NCBI GenBank assembly: GCA_965224095.1
Contig: OZ245039.1
Coordinates: forward strand, 1,674,001-1,738,000
Direction of reading: 5' to 3'
DNA from: JBPEWY01 sp965224095
GTDB lineage: Bacteria > Bacteroidota > Bacteroidia > Flavobacteriales > Flavobacteriaceae
DNA length: 64,000 bases
The position numbers and the translations under genes are program-made. Shown here piece by piece: positions 36,601 to 46,125 of this stretch (its first letter is position 1; the number at the start of each line of letters is the position of its first letter). The notes under the pieces were generated by a model. That model made no database searches. It was not told the origin of the DNA and saw only the letters and a list, made by a program, of their open reading frames with translations.

Positions 36601-39600
36601 CGCTTTCACCACCTTTGGGTTCCGTTACGGGGTAATAACTTTCTATGGTACGCCCAAAGGCATCGAAGGTCAATCGCCCAGAAACGATCATCTGTTCATC
36701 GTCGGCAGCATTGGGAGCGGAATGGATAGCCCCATCTTTTTTCACCTGCAAGCTTCGTTTTAACCCATCGATAAAGGTAATGGTCTCCAAATCGTTATCG
36801 GGGTGTGCCGGGTCATAATGTTTGGTGCCTGCCCATGGCACATCGGCTTCCGGATGATACTCAAACGCAATGGTATAAGGCAATCCTGCCGCCATTTCAA
36901 ACGGTCCCGTTATGGTGGTAATACGCCCAACATTGTCGATTTCGTAACGCATCTGCTGTCCGTTCAAGTCAGTACTTAATAATAACTGTCCAAAACGGTA
37001 ATCGTAGTCTGATGACGAGCTATAGCCATAGCCATCGGTAACCCCTGTGGTATAGGTGTTCACTTCAGGGTCGTAGGTATATTCAAAGAACAGGCGTTCG
37101 CGATTGGCATTTTCGGGCCTGGTGATCTTGGTCAGGTTTCCAAAGCCGTCATAGTCCATGTCATAGGTAGCTACACCCCCAGTTTGCAGATATTTACGTA
37201 TTTGGGTAATGTTTCCGGTAGCGGTATTGATACTGGTCTCTCGCTTACGGTAGGTCTGCCCGCCGCCTGAAACGGTAATACTGCTTGGAATGCCCATAAT
37301 ATAATTGGAAGGTACCGAATGATAGGCTATGGATGAGGAAATATCGTCATCAATACCATCATCGCCAAAGTCGGTATAGCTCGTTACATTGCCTAACAAG
37401 TCATAGCTATAAGTCATACGTGTACTCTTTCCGGCAGTACCCTGGCCTTCATAGAAGTTTTTGGTCATTTCGGTAGCGGCCAAAAAGGCGGCACCGTCAT
37501 CACTGGCCTTAAAGGTGTCGGGCAAGGTGGTGCCACTGCCAATATCTTTTAACTCGTAGGTATTGAGGCTTTCGGTATATAGGTTTTCGCTTGCATCCTG
37601 TAATACTTCACGATTTAAAGCTCCTTTTTCGTAGTAGTTATCGGTCTTAAATTCCTGTACTACGGTACGGTACACGGCATCACTGCTTTCGGTATCCAAC
37701 TGATGGCTTTTAACGGTTTTAAACCCATAAAAATCGCGTTCGTTACGGTCATAACGGCCCTCTTCATATTCAAAGGTACTGACCATGGTATCGGCACCAT
37801 CGCCCTCAAACCCATCATGCAGTTCTACCTTTGCCAATGACCATACATCATTGGGCAATCCATAGGTATTGCCAACACGTTTATAATCCACCGCAAAACT
37901 GGCACCCAACGGGCGTTTTACCCCCATTAACAAGTTGGTACGGGCTATGGTAGAACGATATACGGTAAGGTCATTGTCTTTATCAGATCTTAAAAAGTCA
38001 GGGAAACCATCACCATCCACATCAGCAATCTGTACCTTTTCCCTGCTCACCCCATGGGAAACATTTGCTGAAGGGTTAAAACACAATTTTGCCAGTAAAA
38101 TAGGAATACAGGCCGTAAAAGAGCCATTGGCAGATTCTCCCGTGGAAACGCCTTCGCGTATGGCATCGGCTCCTGTCCATGGAATTGGAGTGGCAAAACC
38201 ATTACCGGTATTGATAGCCACTACCAGGGGTGAAGCATCAACGATATAATCCAACAGGCCGTCACCGTTTACATCCTGTAAGGTCTTTTTGGTATCGCTT
38301 TCACTTCTGGAAAGACCAATTCCAACAGACAAACTGTAATTAAAAAGATTAATGTTAAGGCCAGCACCATAACTAATGGCGTCGCCATCGCTAATGCCTA
38401 CATAGCCCCATTGTTCTTTAGGGGCAAATTTATAGCCCAGGTTCAATTCTACTTCACCACCGGTATAGACCCTGTCCGGCAGGCCATCTCCATTAATATC
38501 CATCCATGCATATTGAGTCTCGTCATTATTAGTGTTGAAGTTGCCACTAATACCAGCAGCTATTTTAGATTCTGATTCTGCATCACTGGATTTGGAGCCT
38601 TTCCCTTTTTGATCTGAGTTTTGGTCACCAGATTTCAGGAAGGTACCTCCCAAAGTAAAGCCCGTAGCCTCATGTTCAGATAAATGTACCCTTCCAAAAG
38701 CATGTGTCACGGCATTGGGTTCCAATCCACCCGTAGGCAGGGTATATTGGATTTTATTTTTGGATACGATATCGGGATGCCTGTCCCCGTTCATATCTAT
38801 GTAGTCATATTCCTGTATGGTATTTCCTTTGCTATAGCTAAGGCCAGCGGGCCCTATACCCACCGAAAAGCTTACGTTTTCGCTTTTGGCCACCTTTTTA
38901 ATGGCCGTGGCCCCGGTGCCTCCTGAACTACCCGTTGCCTCTAAAGGATTTATCGGCAGAATATCGTCTTCCCCCAACCTGGAGGCACTGATAACCTGTT
39001 TTTTTACATAGGTAAGGTCATCATAGCCCACATAGGCCTGTTCTTCCATATTCGGAATCATGTAGATAAACTTGTTTTCATTGGCCCTGTTTCCCCCCTG
39101 TGTATCGTACATATCTTCCATTTCTTCTGGGGTGGTGGCCGTACTCAAATCGATTTCCGGCGGATTCGTAATGGCATCGTCCAGTACCAGTTCTGCCTCA
39201 TTGATAGGCTGTGTGGCTCTGTCCCTGTTACCGTTATAGGTAAATTGGCCCCAATTGCGATACATGACCCCAAAAAGGGATGCTTCCTCTAATTTTGTGT
39301 GTAAGCCTGCCGTAACAACAGTTGTTGCTGCTCCTGCTATTTCAGTGTTCGTGGATGTTATCACATCTGCCAATAGCTTGTTTTCGATATGGTATTCCAG
39401 ATACAATTTATCTCCGGTTGCTACATCCAACGTTGTTGGTGTTAGTGTACCCAATACGCCATTGGTAACGGTTATTTCCTGTTCGTATAGCCATTCATCA
39501 CTTTTCTTTATGGAAAAAACGATGGTGCCGTTTTCCGTATTTGTGTCCAGGGCAAGTTGCGGCGTAATGGTAACGGTCTCATCCTGCGTGGCTTCCCATG

Positions 39601-42600
39601 CCAGGGTAGGTGTTGCCGACACATTGAACAAGCTATAATCTACAGTAGGGTAAAATTCCAAAACCGGATTTCCATTAGTATCGGTTATCTGTGTAATATT
39701 CGGGTCGTTCGAAACCGTATAATACACCTTTGGATTCCATTGTAGTGCAGCCCAATCTATATTGGTATTGGCCAAAACCTTAAAATAAAAGGTCTCGCCC
39801 TGTAAAACCGTTTGATCAAGTGTTATATTTTGATTTACCGTAGTATTCCATCCAAAATCCTGTTGCCATACTACTTGCTGTGTGCCATTGGTCTCCTTAA
39901 TGATTTCAACGGTAACATCATCTGTGGTAATAGGTTTTATAAAAGTACCTTCAATGGTAACTTCACCATCGATGGCCATACCTGTTGACATAGGTGCCGA
40001 AATGATAAAATCATCTCCTGAATTGTATTCGTATACGGGCAGGTTATTGGCATCTACCAAATCAGGAGTTTGTAAGGTGTAGCTTATGGTAGGCGTCCAT
40101 TGCACCTGGTCATAGGCTCCGTCAAAAACCGATTGTACCCTGAAATAGATACGGTCGCCTTTGGTTACCGTGATAGCATCAACTCCTGTTGGTGTTTTGG
40201 GGGTATAGTCATCCGCGGCAATGGTGGTAGACCAAAGTTCTGTACCAATATGTTGTATGGCTACACGTACCCCATCGGCCGCTGTATATTCCTGTCTGTC
40301 GCTACTGGTATCCTCTACCAATTGTACATTTTCGGTAATACTGACGGTACCGTCATAAGGGGCTTCCCAGACTTTTACCACATCATGCAACGGGTTTTGG
40401 TCTATGGCCGCTTCGAGTTCGGCAGGGTCTATTTCCACTATAGCCGGATCTATATTATCCGATGCATTGATGGGGCTGGGTGTTGGTGCACTTGATGCCG
40501 TAAATGTGGGGATTCCGTTATCATCAATATGGTTAAAATAGACGATTCCTCCACTTACGATATCGATTAACTGGTCTCCGTTTACATCGGAAAAATACGT
40601 AGAGGTTGTACTTTTTGTTTTGCTGTACTGTACCCCGGCAAAAACGACGAAATGGGATTCTATACCAAAATCTGTGGTACTGCTTCTTCCTTTGTTAAAA
40701 TTGGTAATACCGACGATGGGTATCGGCTCTCCATCGCTAAATGTAGTTGTACCGTCAGGTCCTGACTGATTCGCCCTGAAAAAGAGCCCATCATCCGTTT
40801 TAAATACTTTGTCCGATAATCCATCTCCATTGATATCGACCAAGGCCAACAGACCTTCGTTTTTGGATTTAGAAAACCCTACGGAAACTCCTGCTGTTTT
40901 TGATTTTGCTGCTAAATTGCCATCATTAATACCCGCTGTAACCGCAATGGCTCCACCACCACCGTTGGATTTATTGGCCCCAAGGGCGGAGGCATCATCA
41001 TTAAAATGTTCTATGGGGTTGATAAAATTACCATGTACACCATCTTGTTGTGGCGTCCAGTGTTCTTCCTGATTACTATAAGGCACATAAGCATCTGTAG
41101 CACCGGGTCTTACATCATCAAAATAGTCAAACTCATGGTTGGTAAATTCTTGTCCATTGGCATCAAATTCAGTTATTTTTTGTAGTAAGGTTTTATAGAA
41201 AGCTCCCTGCACATAGGTAAGCTCGTAACTGCGTATATTCTGTCCGTTAAGTTGTACCTCTATCTTTTTCAACAGGTCAGCGGTAACCTGCTTAAAACCA
41301 TAACGTGCATTAATGGTTACATCGGTACGTTTGGCCTCATTTAGCTCACGGTCTCTGGTAAACAATACTTCATATTTCCCTTCACTATTACCATGTCCTG
41401 TATAGGTAATTCTATCAATGTAAATGTTTTGACCGGGCACGCTACCTCCCTGTACACCTACATCTAGTACTTTGGTGCAATGGTAGCGTACAAAATTATC
41501 GTTTAGGTCGCGTACTTCTACCAATGCCCAATGCGCAATGTTGCCGTCGGCATCCTTGAGTACGGAAGTATCCACTATGCCTAAACCGGATATTCCTCCA
41601 TAAGAGTATATTGTCCCCGATTTATCGGTCACTTCCCACCAATAGTTTGTAGGATTATCTCCATGACGGATGATTTTGTTGAAACTGCCTTCTACACGGG
41701 GATGGAACTGTTTTTCTGAAGTTCTTGCCACGGGTGCCCCACGATGTGCCACGGGTGCCATCATTTGCCCTCCCATGGTGTAGGTTTCTGTTTCCATGGC
41801 AGCATCATAGCGCGGTACGCCCCATCGTGTATCGATATTGATAGCTGGTATTTGAAGGTTCCAACCCATACCCAACCAATCATTACTACCACTACTGTTG
41901 TATTGAATGCCCAATTGGGGCTGCATACCCTGACGTCCGGCAGGTAAGGTAATCGGGTAGCCAATATTGGCAGAGCCCATATTGTTGGCACTTGGTGGCT
42001 CAATAGTATTAATGGCCGCCGATGGATTGGCCGCTTTGATATCTTTAATGGAGGTCGGTGTAAATCCTGCCGTTTCCGGGGATTCGGGTACTTTAATGAT
42101 ACCATTGATCATATCGGTAAAGTGAGTGGTCTTCGATATGATACGGTTATTTTTTGTGTCTAAACTATCCTTTTTCAGGGCTACCCAATGCTTGGACTTT
42201 TCGTCGAAATAATAGGTCTTGATATCTTCCGGCGTGTACCCATCAGGAATTTTGGAACTATCGTAATCCAAATGAATAGTGGCTTCTTTTTTAAATTGTG
42301 TGCCATGGGGCAAAAATCGATACCCTTTGTGTTTTTTGGTCACATTGACCATGGTACCGTCCAATGCCGGAATATCCACAACCCGCAAAGTGGTTATGGA
42401 GATATTTTCTGAAGCCGTTAATGCCTGTGGGGCTATGGTAATGGCAGCACCTTGTACGGAAAGCTCCATTGTTTTTTCCGGCGAATACCGTTTTACGGCA
42501 TAATCGGCAGAACGCACCGAAATGGTATTTTGATAATCTGCTTTAACGGCGGTAGTATAAGCAATCTGTTTTGTTAGGGTCTCACCATCGGGAAATACTA

Positions 42601-43294
42601 CTTTTAAGGTAGATACCCACTTGTTTTTCCCTGCTGGTTTGGGAATCAACGCCTCAAATTCCTCCAATACATCATAAATGGCCATATCGTCGACAAAGAC
42701 CTGGGCACGGTCGCTGTCTTTTCCTTGTACAAAGCCTTTGAGATATCCCAAATCGTTGACATATTTCTGTTCTAAAGGTTGATTGATAATTACAGCCCTC
42801 CCTTGAATTCCTTTTTTTACGATACGTAACCCCAAATTTTTAATACGGTAGTTATATCCAGCATTTTCAGGAAGTGTAAAACGAATGATATTATCACCTT
42901 TTTGCAACCAATCTTTTTTTAGTTGCTCTTCTTGTTTTTGCCATTCATGGTTCAGGGCCACTAGATACCCTCCGGCAGAAAGCTGGTTGTTAATACTTCG
43001 GGAAATACCGGTATGGTCGCTAATACCATAGAGGTCATAGGTAAGCCATACTTCTTCGTCATCTGCCGGCATGGCATCCATAGCGACCGTAAACACGTTA
43101 TCTGTTGGACTGTCCAGTGGCCGGTCATCAAAAACACCAATATAGCCTTCTTTTAGAGAGGAAGGATAATAGCGTTCTGTTGAAGTCTTGTTCTTATCTT
43201 TTTTTGGATATGTTTCTTTTAAAGTTTCATTTGCAAAAGTTGCAACACAAATCAAACTGGCTAAGAAAAAGGTGTATATTTTAGAATTTATCAT
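33644..43294 (-). CDS. Giant SpvB/FG-GAP/RHS polymorphic toxin with lipase-like tail
   Basis: A 3216-residue exported protein. The signal peptide (MINSKIYTFFLASLICVATF) leads into beta-domains, then a SpvB-type domain from about residue 435 (GSANIGYPITLPAGRQGMQP). At least six FG-GAP/VCBS calcium motifs of the DxNGDGxxD type lie between about 828 and 1765 (for example DINGDGLSD, DVNGDGLLD). A TcdB-like middle region, many RHS YD repeats and the RHS core (GLYYYGARYYDAKTSVWQS, about 2930-2955) follow. The unique tail has IKIVSHSQGGAHAAG, an alpha/beta-hydrolase nucleophile elbow with Ser3097, and a late GGHNVTDNDQF that could supply the His, so a lipase or phospholipase tail is likely. There is no T9SS sorting domain at its own C-terminus. 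Confidence 0.88.
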   Translation of the reverse strand: MINSKIYTFFLASLICVATFANETLKETYPKKDKNKTSTERYYPSSLKEGYIGVFDDRPLDSPTDNVFTVAMDAMPADDEEVWLTYDLYGISDHTGISRSINNQLSAGGYLVALNHEWQKQEEQLKKDWLQKGDNIIRFTLPENAGYNYRIKNLGLRIVKKGIQGRAVIINQPLEQKYVNDLGYLKGFVQGKDSDRAQVFVDDMAIYDVLEEFEALIPKPAGKNKWVSTLKVVFPDGETLTKQIAYTTAVKADYQNTISVRSADYAVKRYSPEKTMELSVQGAAITIAPQALTASENISITTLRVVDIPALDGTMVNVTKKHKGYRFLPHGTQFKKEATIHLDYDSSKIPDGYTPEDIKTYYFDEKSKHWVALKKDSLDTKNNRIISKTTHFTDMINGIIKVPESPETAGFTPTSIKDIKAANPSAAINTIEPPSANNMGSANIGYPITLPAGRQGMQPQLGIQYNSSGSNDWLGMGWNLQIPAINIDTRWGVPRYDAAMETETYTMGGQMMAPVAHRGAPVARTSEKQFHPRVEGSFNKIIRHGDNPTNYWWEVTDKSGTIYSYGGISGLGIVDTSVLKDADGNIAHWALVEVRDLNDNFVRYHCTKVLDVGVQGGSVPGQNIYIDRITYTGHGNSEGKYEVLFTRDRELNEAKRTDVTINARYGFKQVTADLLKKIEVQLNGQNIRSYELTYVQGAFYKTLLQKITEFDANGQEFTNHEFDYFDDVRPGATDAYVPYSNQEEHWTPQQDGVHGNFINPIEHFNDDASALGANKSNGGGGAIAVTAGINDGNLAAKSKTAGVSVGFSKSKNEGLLALVDINGDGLSDKVFKTDDGLFFRANQSGPDGTTTFSDGEPIPIVGITNFNKGRSSTTDFGIESHFVVFAGVQYSKTKSTTSTYFSDVNGDQLIDIVSGGIVYFNHIDDNGIPTFTASSAPTPSPINASDNIDPAIVEIDPAELEAAIDQNPLHDVVKVWEAPYDGTVSITENVQLVEDTSSDRQEYTAADGVRVAIQHIGTELWSTTIAADDYTPKTPTGVDAITVTKGDRIYFRVQSVFDGAYDQVQWTPTISYTLQTPDLVDANNLPVYEYNSGDDFIISAPMSTGMAIDGEVTIEGTFIKPITTDDVTVEIIKETNGTQQVVWQQDFGWNTTVNQNITLDQTVLQGETFYFKVLANTNIDWAALQWNPKVYYTVSNDPNITQITDTNGNPVLEFYPTVDYSLFNVSATPTLAWEATQDETVTITPQLALDTNTENGTIVFSIKKSDEWLYEQEITVTNGVLGTLTPTTLDVATGDKLYLEYHIENKLLADVITSTNTEIAGAATTVVTAGLHTKLEEASLFGVMYRNWGQFTYNGNRDRATQPINEAELVLDDAITNPPEIDLSTATTPEEMEDMYDTQGGNRANENKFIYMIPNMEEQAYVGYDDLTYVKKQVISASRLGEDDILPINPLEATGSSGGTGATAIKKVAKSENVSFSVGIGPAGLSYSKGNTIQEYDYIDMNGDRHPDIVSKNKIQYTLPTGGLEPNAVTHAFGRVHLSEHEATGFTLGGTFLKSGDQNSDQKGKGSKSSDAESESKIAAGISGNFNTNNDETQYAWMDINGDGLPDRVYTGGEVELNLGYKFAPKEQWGYVGISDGDAISYGAGLNINLFNYSLSVGIGLSRSESDTKKTLQDVNGDGLLDYIVDASPLVVAINTGNGFATPIPWTGADAIREGVSTGESANGSFTACIPILLAKLCFNPSANVSHGVSREKVQIADVDGDGFPDFLRSDKDNDLTVYRSTIARTNLLMGVKRPLGASFAVDYKRVGNTYGLPNDVWSLAKVELHDGFEGDGADTMVSTFEYEEGRYDRNERDFYGFKTVKSHQLDTESSDAVYRTVVQEFKTDNYYEKGALNREVLQDASENLYTESLNTYELKDIGSGTTLPDTFKASDDGAAFLAATEMTKNFYEGQGTAGKSTRMTYSYDLLGNVTSYTDFGDDGIDDDISSSIAYHSVPSNYIMGIPSSITVSGGGQTYRKRETSINTATGNITQIRKYLQTGGVATYDMDYDGFGNLTKITRPENANRERLFFEYTYDPEVNTYTTGVTDGYGYSSSSDYDYRFGQLLLSTDLNGQQMRYEIDNVGRITTITGPFEMAAGLPYTIAFEYHPEADVPWAGTKHYDPAHPDNDLETITFIDGLKRSLQVKKDGAIHSAPNAADDEQMIVSGRLTFDAFGRTIESYYPVTEPKGGESDFNDTPDGITPTKTTYDVLDRALTVTLPDNAVTTTVYGFGSDRDGNTQFSTKVTDANGIYKESFTNVRGLTKAVQEQYSQGSDIWTSYAYNPINELIEVKDDQDNVINSSYDWLGRRTEVVHPDAGITKYEYDLASNLTKKITANLADANLAIGYTYDHERLTNITYPQNPQNNVTYTYGASGAPNFRAGRIVTQEDATGAQEFFYNELGAVVKNIRTIIVPDSELLTYTTQWEYDTWNRITSMIYPDQETLTYNYNLGGLLHSFSGQKDGTDYDYVKQLGYDKFEQRVYLGYGNGTETFYNYEPDRRRLKTMVAETATDRKMMDNVYTYDKVNNILRLQNNAEIPTSNLMGGQTDYNYTYDDLYRLTNATGSHLGSNHENKYSLAMEYNSIHSIVKKDQLHEFKGYDETEWSPRNKTTYAYDYEYGEAQPHAPIHIGEQAYTYDANGNQTGWMHDTSGQQRQILWDEENRIKAIADNGALFNYVYDAGGERVLKSNGGGQNVKVNGKNAGGNGSIGNYTIYVNPYVVIRNSMVTKHFYIESQRVVTKLAESSDGLLQDTAGDGINYTNKTGQLQASIAKLYADMGLEVEKVDGEAGNSGKIPPGQSGIHPDHPDNGNNGGGNDGGSGDGGTGGNGNNIEAFIFYYHPDHLGSSSYITDANGEVSQHIEYFAFGETFLEEHSNTERTPYLFNGKELDEETGLYYYGARYYDAKTSVWQSVDLEAEKYPNVSPYAYVANNPINSLDPDGRYIIFIGGLRLWHGARDQAGHVYNGLGGKTGIYKTDVFKYWSTDENTFGRKNVDIAKYYQDKYQDEKIGFTSGSSFWNSQAADRKIEGMEKAKMFHEMVQNGDLKLDANETIKIVSHSQGGAHAAGFAEQLMTYTDADGNALYKIEIMEYITPHQPTDIYHPDGIKGIQYSHENDQVSSRNYLPNGGTRFGRIKGIEEFYSGKIMGEKGQPRANVFTRGGHNVTDNDQFIKRSEKND
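34510..34576 (-). repeat. RHS core segment shared with the displaced tail
   Basis: Identical over 67 nt to 30379-30445 and closely similar to 32580-32646. In the giant gene the core runs on without interruption after this point, which shows the ancestral arrangement and defines the inserts in the other two copies. Confidence 0.9.
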
Positions 43295-43342
43295 AATGAC
43301 TGATTTTTTTATATGTTGATAGCATAAGAGGTGATAGACAGG

Positions 43343-45310
43343 TTATTCTACAATGAGGCTTTTGGATACGGTTTCAAAGGGTGTTGTCAGTACTACATTA
43401 TAGATCCCAGGAGTGTTCAGTCCCCGTCCCTTTATATTGGCCCGTTTTTTGTTGTCGTATTCATATATTTCTTCGGCCGGAACGTCATCGGTACTAACAT
43501 GTACGCCCGCCAGGTTAAAGACACTTACGGTCATATCCGTTTTTTCGGCTACTACTATCGATATGGTATAGGTACCATCGGTAACAGGGTTTGGATATAT
43601 GATAAATTCGCGGACAAAGCTTTCTTCTATAAGAATGTCATCGGAGTATTGACAGCCCAATGCCGTTTCAACGGTCAGGGTGTATGTCCCGGGATCATCA
43701 ATGTTAACGATTTCTTCATCACTGGTAAACCCGTTGTTACCTGTCCAATTATAGCTTATCACTCTGTTTACATCTGAAATTACACCTTGTAAGGATAAGG
43801 ACCCTTCAAACTTCAATTGCTGGTTAGGTCCTAAATCCACTGTTAAAGGTTCTTCTATAACTATGGTGTATTCTTGTTGGGTTTGTGTACCCAAGGCATC
43901 CGTAATCGTAAGTGTATAAATGCCTTCTGATGTAACTTCTACGCTATTGTTTTGTTCTGCATCCTGACTACTATCCCATTGTTGATTGGCGGAAGTTTCA
44001 TTGTTTACCAGATCATACGTATAGGGAGGGATGCCTCCTGTGGCCAAATAATCCAGGTTTGTTGAACCATCAGGACATATAATAGGCTGCTGGCTTGATA
44101 AGGTCAGTTCCAAATCTTTTTTAAGCGCAAATGAGAACAGGTCTTTTCCGGAGTTGTCCTCGTCCCACTTTATAGCATCAAAAGACAATAGACCTTCTTC
44201 GCTAATTTGAGTTGGTGAAAGATATCGTATGTTTTCCGGTAAAAACTCTCCTGTTCCGCTTTGGTCGATAACCAAAAGATAGTTTTCCTTTGGTTGGATA
44301 CTATCAAACAGGGTACTCACATCCAATTGTAATTGGGTCTCAAGGCCTTTGACAGAGTTTCCGGTTGATTTAATCAGCCATTTACGCTGTAATATGGGAA
44401 CCCTATCGGTAACACTTCCTTTCGGTTCCAGTTCCAATGGTTGATTATTGTCTCCCCAAACTATAAAATCCAGATCGTTGACCACGGCAGTATTTTTGTT
44501 ATTGGATACTGCAATTGTACCTACTCCAATACTTAACAAACCAGGTGCATTGGAACTTGTAGCTTGTTTTTGATAGAGTCCTGTTTCATCATCCCGACCA
44601 ACACCTGCAATGTTATAGGAATAGGCAGCATCATTCTCTCGATCCCAAACCACTTTCTTTTTGGAAGTAATATAGTCTCCGGCATCAAGGGTGATGCCAT
44701 ATTTTAGGGCCAAACCGGTTTCGATAGATTGACGTTTTGTTCCTCTTAGAATGCCATCGTATGCAATAACTTCAGCAATAGTTCCCTTAAAATAAGGGTA
44801 CAGGCTTTCTTTTTTTGTAGCTCCTATACTTATATAAGTTTCTAGACTGGGCTCTCCTTTGGAACAATACATTTGGGTGTAGGTATGTAGAGTAGCTGTA
44901 TTGGATTCACCGCCTGTATAGTAAGCGAACTTATTACCTGTAAATGCACCTTTGGTGGTCAATGCTATTTCCGATTCTTCACTATGTAATCCCCAAACAG
45001 CTTTGCCTTGCAATGTGTCTGTTACTACCGGGTTAAAGATGGTAAAAACAGTTACTTGCGAAATATTCGAAATGGGTTTTTCCAATACGAGATAATCATT
45101 GGTACCATTAAAGGAAATAGCAGGATTGTAATTTATCATTGCTTTTTTCTCTGCGAAATTTGTTGCAGCTGCCACTTGTAACGAATCGCCGTAGGCGGAT
45201 ATCAAGGTCGTATCTATTTCTTTGGCATTGAAATGGATAAATTTGGATTGACTCCAGCCGTTGGTAAAGGCTAATAAAAGAAGTAGTACATACAGGTAAT
45301 TATTTTTCAT
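43343..45310 (-). CDS. T9SS-sorted cell-surface protein (type A sorting domain)
   Basis: A 655-residue exported protein. The signal peptide MKNNYLYVLLLLLAFTNGWSQ is followed by a LamG/concanavalin-like region (about 55-210; AISFNGTNDYLVLEKPIS, EVIAYDGILRGTKRQ). A conserved flavobacterial surface-protein segment (VGRDDETGLYQKQA; VWGDNNQPLEL), PKD/SprB-like repeats (about 440-560) and a type A T9SS sorting domain from about 575 (FIIYPNPVTDGTY ... ISIVVAEKTDMTVSVFNLAG) complete it. The gene ends 48 nt before the giant RHS gene on the same strand, so they are likely co-transcribed. A role as surface partner or carrier of the RHS protein is an inference. Confidence 0.88.
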   Translation of the reverse strand: MKNNYLYVLLLLLAFTNGWSQSKFIHFNAKEIDTTLISAYGDSLQVAAATNFAEKKAMINYNPAISFNGTNDYLVLEKPISNISQVTVFTIFNPVVTDTLQGKAVWGLHSEESEIALTTKGAFTGNKFAYYTGGESNTATLHTYTQMYCSKGEPSLETYISIGATKKESLYPYFKGTIAEVIAYDGILRGTKRQSIETGLALKYGITLDAGDYITSKKKVVWDRENDAAYSYNIAGVGRDDETGLYQKQATSSNAPGLLSIGVGTIAVSNNKNTAVVNDLDFIVWGDNNQPLELEPKGSVTDRVPILQRKWLIKSTGNSVKGLETQLQLDVSTLFDSIQPKENYLLVIDQSGTGEFLPENIRYLSPTQISEEGLLSFDAIKWDEDNSGKDLFSFALKKDLELTLSSQQPIICPDGSTNLDYLATGGIPPYTYDLVNNETSANQQWDSSQDAEQNNSVEVTSEGIYTLTITDALGTQTQQEYTIVIEEPLTVDLGPNQQLKFEGSLSLQGVISDVNRVISYNWTGNNGFTSDEEIVNIDDPGTYTLTVETALGCQYSDDILIEESFVREFIIYPNPVTDGTYTISIVVAEKTDMTVSVFNLAGVHVSTDDVPAEEIYEYDNKKRANIKGRGLNTPGIYNVVLTTPFETVSKSLIVE

Positions 45311-45377
45311 ATCTAACCGGATTTTAAGTGTAAAAAGTTAGCTACTTAAAATCAGATCATGGTATGTGCCATCCATA

Positions 45378-45406
45378 AAAAAAGTATGGGTTGCCCATAC
45401 TTTTTT
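45378..45406 (-). terminator. Intrinsic terminator between response regulator and T9SS protein genes
   Basis: A perfect 13-bp stem (AAAAAAGTATGGG with CCCATACTTTTTT) and TTG loop. It ends minus-strand transcripts about 30 nt past the response regulator stop, so the T9SS protein and giant RHS gene need their own promoter in 45311-45377; TAACTTTT there is only a weak -7 match. Confidence 0.85.
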
Positions 45407-45436
45407 CGTGCTCTTAAAACAGGTGTTGAAATTAAC

Positions 45437-46120
45437 TTATATAAACCCCTTTTCTTTGGCTTTTTGCAGTAATTCCTTATCATAAGGGCTTGAAACATCA
45501 AAAATCTGTTTGATACGATTTTTACGTTTTTCTATAGCGGGCAGGGATAACATCAAAATTTTAGGAAGGTCTTTCATCATGGTTCCGATAGAGAGTTCGT
45601 ATAATAATTTTCTATCGGTTTCATCCAAAATAAAGTTTGAAGAAACTTCTTTACGAAGTAATTTAGTAATTGTTTTACTGTAATAGGGAGGGTCAGTGAG
45701 TACCGTATTGATGGCAGCAACCAACTTTTTTGCGGTAATATCATTTTTTGTCAGAAATCCATCCGGATTAAGGTTTTTGAAAATACTGTGCATTCTATAA
45801 TTATCGTTCAAAGTTGTCGATACGATAATTTTAGTGTCCAGCAACGACGCATTGATTTTTAAACCCAAATCTTCTCCCGAAAGTATATTACCATCTTTTG
45901 AAGGCGGCAGGCATATATCCAAAAAAACGATATCAAGATTTTTGTTCTCCGATATAAACAAATCGATTTTATTATTGGCAACAGTGCAATTATGTGCTAC
46001 ATCTATATGGAACGATATGCCGGCGTTACGTTTACCAATATAATTAAATGCGCTTTTATAGGCATTGGTTATCAAAGGATGATCGTCTATGAGCAATATG
46101 GTATATTCTTTATTTTCCAT
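45437..46120 (-). CDS. Response regulator with C-terminal helix-turn-helix
   Basis: A 227-residue two-component regulator. The receiver domain (about 1-130) has the acidic pair in LLIDDHPLI and the phosphorylated Asp in IVFLDICLP. The C-terminal domain (about 160-220) has a LuxR/NarL-like HTH (LSIGTMMKDLPKIL, SLPAIEKRKNRIKQIF). The receiver is interrupted by a longer than usual loop (PPSKDGNILSGEDLG). Its partner kinase gene, 5 nt upstream, is frameshifted. It may once have controlled the adjacent toxin locus, although a terminator separates them. Confidence 0.9.
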   Translation of the reverse strand: MENKEYTILLIDDHPLITNAYKSAFNYIGKRNAGISFHIDVAHNCTVANNKIDLFISENKNLDIVFLDICLPPSKDGNILSGEDLGLKINASLLDTKIIVSTTLNDNYRMHSIFKNLNPDGFLTKNDITAKKLVAAINTVLTDPPYYSKTITKLLRKEVSSNFILDETDRKLLYELSIGTMMKDLPKILMLSLPAIEKRKNRIKQIFDVSSPYDKELLQKAKEKGFI

Positions 46121-46125
46121 GGTTT

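Noticed and set aside
35219..42503. Several plus-strand open frames inside the giant RHS gene
   Set aside because: They are antisense shadows of the RHS repeats, with repetitive low-complexity translations and no independent signals.
33644..43294. Type VI secretion effector locus
   Set aside because: No PAAR, VgrG, Hcp or chaperone (DUF4123, EagR) genes are near, and the giant protein has a Sec signal peptide, which does not fit cytoplasmic T6SS loading.
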